Assembly: GCA_021234155.1 (NCBI GenBank) | Contig: JAJEKV010000015.1 | Coordinates: 11,118,101 to 11,182,100 of the forward strand | Direction of reading: 5' to 3' | Length of the DNA stretch: 64,000 bases | Source of the DNA: Isoetes taiwanensis | Taxonomy: Eukaryota > Streptophyta > Lycopodiopsida > Isoetales > Isoetaceae | Shown here: positions 56,590 to 64,000 of the stretch, in pieces | How the letters are laid out: every line of letters starts with the position of its first letter | Position numbering within the stretch: the stretch's first letter is position 1 | Position numbers and translations under genes: made by a program | The notes under the pieces: generated by a model | Databases searched by the model: none | The model's input: only the letters and a program-made list of their open reading frames with translations | Told to the model about the DNA's origin: nothing

Positions 56590-58273
56590 CATGGCTTCCT
56601 GCCATAAACTTATTTACTTTTACTTATAGATTTTCTTCCAAAGTTTTTCTTCTTGCTCTATTGAACAAATCATCCTCAATATCTTTATCTTTATATTTTA
56701 CTAGAAAATTGCCTAGCTTTTGTGGGCTGTAATGTGATTGCCAGAATAATGGAGCAAAAATATATAGGATTTATCTCATCCTCTGTGAATCATTGTCGTG
56801 CATTGATCTCAACAGCAAAAGCCAACTGGAAGTTTCATTTGGAAAGAGAAAACACAGGTCCTCTTGGTCGAATGCAATCCAAAATCTTAAGTTCTGCAAA
56901 GATCCTCGTTCAATCCTACAGAGAAACATTTAGCTTTTGTGAAGCATAGATTGTTGTTTGGAGTGCCATTAACATGTAGATCCCAAAATGTGCGGATATA
57001 AGGAATTACTAAAAAAAAATCATGTTCAATTTGTAGGTGAATTGTTTTTTTTTTTCCGGCGAAAGGGTCTTAGAAATCCCCATTTTATTTCTTCATTGCA
57101 ATTTGATATTCATCAAGGATATCCATGTAGCTTCGTGTCTCTGTCCTCTGGCAAAAATAATATCCTTGACATCTAGTCTATAAAAATTGTAGTTATACCT
57201 AGTTCACGACTCGCGAAAGAATTAAAGTTTCCCGGTTGCAAGATTTCTACATATTATGTTATTTATGGGTAGTAATAGACATAGACGTGTGGGTTTTCAA
57301 AATTATACATAAGCATCTATGAGAATTTAACAAAATTATACATAAACATCTATGAGAATTTAACCTATACTTTAGTGTAGGTTTGGTCTTATGTACCAAT
57401 ATTTATCTTTCTACACATATGTTTCCCCATTTGTTTTGATTAAATAATTTATATCAACAAAATTACCCAATGCCACAATGGAGAGCAAATCCACAGTAAT
57501 TACCACATGAAACAATTTGTGAAGCTTGTATATTTTAATAATAGGACTACAAAAAACATGATTTACAACTTCATTTGCACTTCGTGGTCAGAAGTATGAT
57601 TTAATAATAGGATTGCAAAAAGCTTGATTTACAACTTCTTTGTACCATTTGCATCATCTCTAGACATCAACTCATAGCAGTCATGAATACTTTCCTATGC
57701 ATCCTACAAAAGAGCTTCCAAGGTAGAATAAATTGAAAGACTCGTCGTAAGGCCTATTGCTTTTCCTTAGTTTCTACCAGACTCGTTGTAATTGGCTTTC
57801 TAGTTTCTGCCAGACTCGTCGTAAACCTATTGGTCTTCCATAGTTTCTGTAAGATAAATGGTCTTATAGACTACTTGTGTGTGCTTTAAATTGCAAATAA
57901 TGCAAACAACGAATATTGTGCACTCCTCCAATAGACGTTACGTAATTTAAAAGATACTACATATTTCTATAATGCAACAATAAAGGCAGATTAAACATCA
58001 TAGTAAAATAACTCCGCTATTGAAGCTAATTTCAAGACACATGTAGTTTTTTTGAACCATGTGGGACAAGCACATTAGAATAAGAAAAAATTCCCTGTGA
58101 ATAATGTGTGTTAACACAGAAAGCATCTCCAAGGTCATCAGGATATGCTTTATTTTCAATCCTCTATGGTTGCACTAAAGTAAGATATATATGCTAACGA
58201 AATCGTAGATTTCAACATGTATTTCTTTGTTGAATATAGTTACATCCAAAAATTTACTTCCGTCTTTGTATTA

Positions 58274-58275
<2 letters not shown>
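56590..58275. other. No recognisable gene
   Basis: Dirigent 3' flank, then AT-rich DNA. At 57740-57840, CAGACTCGTCGTAA and TAGTTTCTRYCAGA-like words recur three times. The ORF at 56722-56949 has no support. Confidence 0.5.

Positions 58276-58305
<30 letters not shown>
58276..58305. repeat. 30-base poly(T) tract
   Basis: Followed by GAGGGAATGAAGC. It could be the poly(A) end of a minus-strand retroelement or processed transcript; no coding homology was recognised in the following 240 bases. Confidence 0.9.
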
Positions 58306-58310
<5 letters not shown>

Positions 58311-58539
58311 AATGAAGCTTTTTAATCATTAATTATGGAAATTAAGTACAAAAGAAGGTAATATGCATGATTAGAAATGTCAGCAACATTAACCTAGAAG
58401 TATGTAGACTTAGGAAGTCTATCGTTAATATGAAAACAATAATAGAGTAGTTTAGTATCATAACAGCCATTTAGAAAAATATTGAATGGTCTTATGATAA
58501 AGAACCATTGAGAATATGGAAACTTGACTCGAGAACTTA

Positions 58540-58544
58540 GGTAA
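58540..58544. repeat. Target-site duplication GGTAA (left)
   Basis: Identical to 63396-63400 on the far side of the copia B element. Confidence 0.95.
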
Positions 58545-59182
58545 TGTGAGAGTTGAGTTTATATTATAATAAGGGTTGCATAATTTATAGTGGAGAATTA
58601 AGGATAACTATCAAAGGGTGCAGGTCAGAGACTTACCGAAGATGTTTATCTAGACAGCTAAAGTTCAAGGTGAACTTACAGGTTGTCAAAAATCTATATG
58701 GTAGTGCCTATACAGTTGTGAAGATCAGGGCAAATAGAGCTAAAGCATTACATGACAAATAGGTCAACATATGGTTGCAACCTAAGGTTCAATGGTCGTT
58801 ATTATGTTTATTATGAACCTTAGATTTAATGGTTGAGAAACAAATAAAAACTCGGTCAAATAGCAGACTACCAAGCTCTCTGATTTAAACTTAGAATGGA
58901 GCGAAACGGTAGACCCTGCTCGGTGCCAATTCCGGAAGGATTGGTGCCTGAATTTAAATGGAATGAGAATGCACAGATGTTGCAGTCGAGCATTGAATAT
59001 GCTGGATTCATCGTTATGATGAATGCCCGGGTCCTCGAAGGAGTTTGAGTAATACAAAGTGTTAAAGTATGAATTTCCTTTTAATGGCTGAATGCAAGTT
59101 TGTGGTATTTATTTGAATACTTGAAGCATTGGATTTCAAGGAAACAAATAGATTTAAGGCTAGACATTTTGTAATCCTAACA
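58545..59182 (+). repeat. 5' LTR of copia B
   Basis: 638 bp, TGTGAGAGTTGAGTT...TAATCCTAACA. Confidence 0.95.
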
Positions 59183-59183
59183 T

Positions 59184-59196
59184 TGGTATCAGAGCC
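59184..59196 (+). other. Primer-binding site of copia B
   Basis: TGGTATCAGAGCC, exact initiator Met-tRNA complement, one base after the LTR. Confidence 0.95.
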
Positions 59197-59208
59197 AGGT
59201 TGATTAAA

Positions 59209-59770
59209 ATGTTTAGCAGATTTGGAGCTGTTCTCCTCAGTGGAATCAAGATCTATGAGGGAGGTCCAGGTTTTCAGATTTGGAAAGAACAAATGAAAAA
59301 TGTTTTAGAAAATGAAAACTTGTGGGAATTACTAGATGAAGGAAACTTTGGTAATACTAATGGTTCAAGTAGCATGGTTGCAGGAAGAAGGGACTCTTCT
59401 GGAGAAGCATCTACAGCAGGGGAACTGGATGCAACTGCAATAAGTGGAGATAGTGGTGTTTCTAGTAAAATTGACAAGGCAAAATAAAAGGAAGCTATAT
59501 CAAACTAGGAAATGGAGATTTCCAAAAAGTACAATACTCAGGAACACTCGAGTTATTTGATTTGCAAGGAAAAGCAGTAGCACCAAAGGACGTTTTATCT
59601 GTACCTTCTTTAGTGAGAAATTTAATATCTGTAAGCCAACTTGTGGACATGGGGTATACTGTCAATTTGTCAATTTTGACAGATTGAAGTGTACTGTTTC
59701 ACTAGATAATGAAATCAAATTTTTGGGAAAAAGAGTTGGAAATCTTTTTGTTTTGAAAACAATCAAATGT
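59209..59770 (+). pseudogene. Copia B gag/protease remnant with internal deletion
   Basis: MFSRFGAVLLSGIKIYEGG and FQIWKEQMKNVLENENLW form a Gag N-terminus that ends at a TAA at 59485. The next recognisable sequence (LGNGDFQKVQYSGTLEL ... DVLSVPSLVRNLISVSQL) lies downstream of where the protease active site should be. Most of Gag, the zinc knuckle and the DSG protease motif are therefore deleted. A TGA follows at about 59685. The element could move only with help in trans. Confidence 0.8.
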
Positions 59771-60402
59771 CATATATAAATGCAATTATAGCTCCAGATT
59801 TAAATGTTTGGCATCAAAGGTTATGTCATGCTAGCAATAAAAATATACAGGTTATGGCAAAACAGGGGTTAATTGAGAATTGTAAATTGGATAGTGAAGA
59901 TAAAGTGTGCTTTGGATGCATGGTTGGAAAACATGCTAGACTACCATTCAGAAAATCAAACAAGAGAGCAAAAGGAATACTGGAAGTGGTTCATATTGAT
60001 TTATGTGGACCTCTTAATGTAAGAGGAATTACAGGAAATAAATATTTTATTACCTTTATAGATGATTTCAGTCGAAGAACAAAGGTGAAATGTTTAAAAA
60101 CTAAAGATGAGGCCTTTGAGGCACTCAAAGAATTTATTGCAGAGGTTGAGCTTGAAACAGGAAATAAAGTCAAATGTATACGTTCAGACAGAGGTGGAGA
60201 ATATTTATCTGGAAGATTCAAACCTTTCTGTAGGACAAGAGGAATAAAGAGACAGTTGACTTGTTCACATTCTCCTCAACAGAATGGTGTAGCAGAGAGA
60301 AAAAATAGAACAATACAAAATGCTGTGAGGGCAATGCTCAAACACACGGGTTTACCAAATTATTTATGGGAAGAAGCAGTTAGAACTGCAGTGGAAGTGT
60401 AA
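59767..60402 (+). pseudogene. Copia B integrase
   Basis: A long open frame with the HHCC zinc site (WHQRLCHASNKNI ... CFGCMVGKHARLPF) and the full DDE triad context: HIDLCGPL, CIRSDRGGEY, SPQQNGVAERKNRTI. It ends at an in-frame TAA at 60400-60402; the integrase C-terminal part resumes at 60406 (MIPSASINGSLPEMLW ... VFDEGQHY). Apart from that single stop the domain looks intact. Confidence 0.9.
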
Positions 60403-60405
60403 AAT

Positions 60406-62620
60406 ATGATTCCATCAGCAAGCATAAATGGATCATTACCAGAAATGCTTTGGTCATGCAAGAAACCTTATTTTGAAAAGCTAAAAAGCTATGGGTGTTT
60501 AAGTTTTGTGCAAAAACGTGATGATAGAGCTAGAATTGCTTACCTTGTGGGATATGATGAGCAATCCAAAGCTTATAGATTGTTTGACCCTGCAAAAAGG
60601 AAAGTGGTGATCAGCAGGGATGTTGTTTTTGATGAAGGACAACATTACAAAGATGCAAAAATACCTACTGCAGCAATAAAAAAAAAGGGAACCAGTTCAA
60701 AATATAGAACAACTAGAAAGGTTGTCAAGATATATGATGATGATTCTGAAACTGACTCAACAATATTACAGAAAAATAAAATCACTAATGTGCAGGAACA
60801 ACAAGTACAAGGAGATGAGGAGATTACTGAAAAAAGGGAACAATCAATCAAGGGCAAAGCTCAGGTTACAAGGAGGTCAAATGCTCAAATCCTACAAGGT
60901 AAAGCAAACGAGGTTAGTCCTGAATTATTTGGTAGAGATTCAGTGGGTAGAAGTAGAAGGTTAAAACATAATACTACTGAAATAAATCTTATAGAAATCT
61001 TGGCAATGATTGATTTTGAAGTGCCTAAGACAATTGAAAAAGCATTGAGCAGCACAGACGCAAATGAATGGATCAATGCAATAGAAGAGGAGTTGAATGC
61101 TTTTAAAAGACCTGAAACATTTGAATTAGTGGATCTACCTAAAGGTAGAAATGCAGTTGGCTGCAAATGGATTTATAAGGTAAAACAAGGAAATGAAGGA
61201 AATTTAATCAAACATAAGGCAAGGCTTGTGGCACAGGGGTTTTTCAAAAACAAGGGATTGATTATGAGGATACATTTTTCCCTATTGTAAAATTGACAAG
61301 CATTAGAATGCTGCTAGCAATGGCAAATGCTAAAAATCTGGAGGCACATCATATGGATGTTACTACAGCCTTCCTTAATGCAAAATTAGAGGAGGACATT
61401 TACATGAAACAGCCTCCTGGTTTTGAACAAGGAAAAAACAAGGTTTGGAAACTCAAAAGAGCAGTGTACGGATTGAAGCAATCACCAAGACAATGATATT
61501 TGTGTATGGACACATATCTAAGAATAGAATAGAATAGAATAGTTTTTTTAACGTCCACGGAGACCAATGGGTCATGGGACCCATACAATGGGCTAGTACA
61601 ATCATTACTACTAGGATTAAAAAACCTGCCTCGAAAGGTTTTCAAGGGAAAAACCTTTGCAGTAATGATGATACTAGACGAACAGGGATTTACCAAACTC
61701 AAGGATGATGGGAATGTTTATCTATTCAAGTAAGGTTCAGAATTCTGCTACATAGCATTGTATGTTGATGATAATGTTATGGTAAGCAGTAATTTAAGCA
61801 TACTGCAAAAATGCAAAGATATTTTGAAAAACAAGTTTAAAATGACTGACCTAGGGGAACTCAAAAAATTTTTAGGCATTGAAGTACATAGAGACATGCA
61901 GAACAAAGTTATGGCATTATCTCAGGGTCAGAACATCATGGGAATCCTTAAGAGGTTTAATATGGAGAATTGCAAAGCAGTCAGAACTCCAATGGTGCCA
62001 GGGAATAAATTATCAAAGGAACAATGCCCTCAGAATGACAAAGAAAGAGTTGAAGTTCAAAAATTGCCATACAGGGAATTAATTGGTTGTTTACTCTATT
62101 TGGCTAATTGTACCAGACCTGACATATCTTATGCTGTCAATATATTAAGTAGATACAGTAATAAGTTTGGAATGATGCATTGGCAGGCAACAAAAAGGGT
62201 CATTAGATATTTGAAGGGAACTGTTAATCATGGCATTGTGTATGTTTCTCACAATCTCAAATTAGAGTCATATTGTGACTCAGACTGGGGAGGTGACCCT
62301 GATGAGAGGAAGTCTACATCAGGATTTATTTTAATGTTGGGAGGGGGGGCCTATCTCATGGAAATGCAAAAAGCAGAATGCCATAGCCCTTTCATCTGCA
62401 GAAGCAGAATACTCAGCAACCACTCTTGCTGCCAAAGAGATAGTTTGGAGCAGAAGGATATTGAATGAGTTGGGAATGCATCAAAAGGATCCATTAAGTT
62501 TGCATTCTGATAGCCAAAGTTGCATTTCCATGACTAAAAATCCTATATTGCACGAGAGGACCAAACGTATAGAATTAGAAGCACATTTTATCAGGGAGTT
62601 GGTGAATAAGAACATCATAT
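60406..62620 (+). pseudogene. Copia B integrase C-terminus, RT and RNase H
   Basis: RT begins AVGCKWIYKVKQGNEGNLIK (about 61155). A frameshift near 61260 passes into SIRMLLAMANAKNLEAHHMD and DVTTAFLNAKL. After KRAVYGLKQSP a 155-bp insertion disrupts the frame (61522-61677). The active site IALYVDDNVMVSS at 61750-61790 is intact. RNase H follows with SYCDSDWGGDP, then a further frame change near 62350 before the SSAEAEY, LHSDSQS and LEAHFIRELV segments up to about 62620. Confidence 0.9.
61522..61677 (-). mobile_element. 155-bp insertion with (ATTCT)n tail, SINE-like
   Basis: Interrupts the conserved RT sequence between MDTYLR and EQGFTKL. On the minus strand it ends in several ATTCT pentamers (complement of AGAATAGAATAG at 61521-61543), like the short-repeat tail of a SINE or LINE 3' end. 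No A/B box was recognised, so it may be only the 3' end of an element. Confidence 0.65.
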
Positions 62621-62732
62621 AGGTTCAATATATTCATACAAATCAGCAGTTGGCAGATATTCTTACAAAACCATTGACAGATTCAAAGTTCAGCTTTTTG
62701 AGAAGGTTGATAAATTGCAGAGATTATAATAT

Positions 62733-62742
62733 GAAGGGAGAA
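62733..62742 (+). other. Polypurine tract of copia B
   Basis: GAAGGGAGAA directly before the 3' LTR. Confidence 0.9.
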
Positions 62743-63395
62743 TGTGAGAGTTGAGTTCATATTATAATAAGGGTTGCATAAATTATAGTGGAGAATTAAG
62801 GATAACTATCAAAGGGCGCAGGTCCGAGACTTACCACAAATGTTTATCTAGACAGCTAAAGTTCAAGGTGAACTTACAGGTTGTCAAAGATCTATATGGT
62901 AGTGCCTATATAGTTGTGAAGATTAGGGCAAATAGAGATAAAGCGTTACATGACAAATAGGTCAACATATTGCAACCTAAGGTTCAATGGTTGCCTAAGG
63001 TTCAATGGTCGTTATTATGTTTATTATGAACCTTAGGTTTAATGGTTGAGAAACAAATAAAAACTCGGTCAAATAGCAGACTGCCAAGCTCTCTGATTTA
63101 AACTTAGAATGGAGCGAAACGGTAGACCCTCCTCGGTGCCGATTCCGGAAGGATTGATGCCTGAATTTAAATGGAATGAGAATGCACAGATGTTGCAGTC
63201 GAGCATTGGATATTCTGGATTCATCGTTATGATGAATGCCCGGGTTCTCGAAGGAGTTTGAGTAATACAAAGTGTTAAAGTATGAATTTCCTTTTAATGG
63301 TTGAATGCAAGTTTATGGTATTTATTTCAATACTTGAAGCATTGGATTTCAAGGAAACAAATAGATTTAAGGCTAGACATTTTGTAATCCTAACA
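62743..63395 (+). repeat. 3' LTR of copia B
   Basis: 653 bp; matches 58545-59182 apart from scattered substitutions and an extra CCTAAGGTTCAATGG unit near 62990. Confidence 0.95.
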
Positions 63396-63400
63396 GGTAA
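63396..63400. repeat. Target-site duplication GGTAA (right)
   Basis: Partner of 58540-58544. Confidence 0.95.
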
Positions 63401-64000
63401 TTTCTTCATAGCTCCAAAATTTGCCAAAGTTTGATACAGAACATCAAAATATCCTTCTTGATCATGCCGAATCCTTATATGCAGATACTAAGAGCCAAGG
63501 ATCTGCCAAGATAACTAAGCACAAAAGCGGAGAGAAAATTAGAAATTGTAGGTATCAATGAAATGGAAATGGTCTCGAAAAAGCCAAGATGCTATAGGGC
63601 AAAGTTTCCCATAGTCTAAATAACTCTAGGAAATTGCAAGATTAAGCTAAGCTCAAAATTTATTGTTGCTATATATGTCCACCATAGTATAAATAACCCT
63701 AGGAGATTGCAAGCTTCAGCTAGGCTTGAAACTTAAAACTTATTATTGTAATATAAATATCTATCCACATGTTGAATTGTAATGTCAATGTTAAAGTTCA
63801 CAATGGAATCTTAGGGAAAAGAAAGAGGGCGAGCATCCCCTATAGATAGAAGGGCGAAATCTCAATATGCTAGTATTTTCTTAGAGAATGTGTCATAATC
63901 TAGAATCTAGTAAAGAATTTTCTCAATATTCTTAATGTTTTGCCTATATAAAAGAGCCCTACAAAGAGCTTCAGCTTCAGCTTTGCACTTCATGCGCAAA
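63401..64000. other. Flanking DNA without a gene
   Basis: No ORF of note. Words such as CATAGTATAAATAACCCTAGGAGATTGCAAG recur in degenerate form at about 63605-63650 and 63670-63715. Confidence 0.5.
63945..63954 (+). promoter_or_regulatory. Candidate TATA box at the window edge
   Basis: TATATAAAAG followed about 30 bases later by CAGCTTCAG. It may be the promoter of a gene or LTR beyond 64000. Confidence 0.45.

Larger units (their letters stand above)
58545..63395 (+). mobile_element. Ty1/copia element B, 4.85 kb, complete ends
   Basis: LTRs 58545-59182 and 62743-63395, both TGTGAGAG...CCTAACA, with GGTAA on each side, an iMet primer site and a purine tract. By eye the LTRs differ by roughly 20-25 substitutions and one 18-base tandem gain in the 3' LTR, so the insertion is not very recent. 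Inside: gag start, deletion through gag and protease, integrase, RT, RNase H. Copia order (integrase before RT) is clear. Confidence 0.97.

Noticed and set aside
58782-59057. 91-codon minus-strand ORF repeated at 62995-63270
   Set aside because: Lies in both LTRs of copia B and is repeated for that reason; no domain.

Overview
The window is nuclear DNA from a land plant, almost entirely transposon-derived. Plant origin is supported by a dirigent gene, a CRINKLY4-type receptor ectodomain, plant-style Ty1/copia and chromodomain Ty3/gypsy elements primed by initiator Met-tRNA, and an L1-like LINE. CENP-B/pogo-type transposases are unusually prominent. A non-angiosperm vascular plant (fern, lycophyte or gymnosperm) is my guess; the sequence does not settle it. 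No bacterial, organellar or viral genome features were seen.

Left part (1-19.8 kb): transposon debris, a decayed LINE and a (TATTG)n tract lead into a minus-strand CRINKLY4-like receptor gene (about 19.7 to 4.2 kb). This gene is split by a 13.5-kb Ty3/gypsy chromovirus (5362-18885, minus strand, 5-bp duplication GAATC at both ends) and by a 0.6-kb terminal-inverted-repeat element. The chromovirus carries LTRs, primer site, polypurine tract, gag-pol with a C-terminal chromodomain, and a long extra region between primer site and gag. That region encodes an unrecognised protein and, most notably, a histone H3-like protein: an H3-type N-terminal tail and a full H3 fold separated by roughly 200-250 low-complexity residues. 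A 324-bp MITE sits in one LTR.

Middle (19.8-35 kb): mostly non-coding DNA, a tandem repeat, tRNA-derived SINE-like repeats, a minisatellite, two truncated pogo-like transposase genes, and a copia element cut off within reverse transcriptase.

Right part (35-56.6 kb): a dirigent gene region is present twice. The right copy (53.2-56.6 kb) keeps an intact dirigent ORF. The left copy (35.1-41.06 kb) has been hit by a 3966-bp pogo-like transposon with perfect 13-bp ends and TA duplication (the right copy preserves the empty site), by a foldback insertion, and by a LINE fragment that replaces the dirigent body. The right copy carries its own 1-kb insertion made of two hairpin/inverted-repeat modules; a third, related module lies at 51.8-53.0 kb. 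A second, decayed pogo-like element occupies about 47.8-51.65 kb.

Far right (58.5-64 kb): a complete-ended copia element (58545-63395, TSD GGTAA) with an internal gag-protease deletion and a small insertion in its RT, then flank ending in a TATA-type promoter candidate.

The only host gene likely to work is the dirigent gene at 56047-56589.
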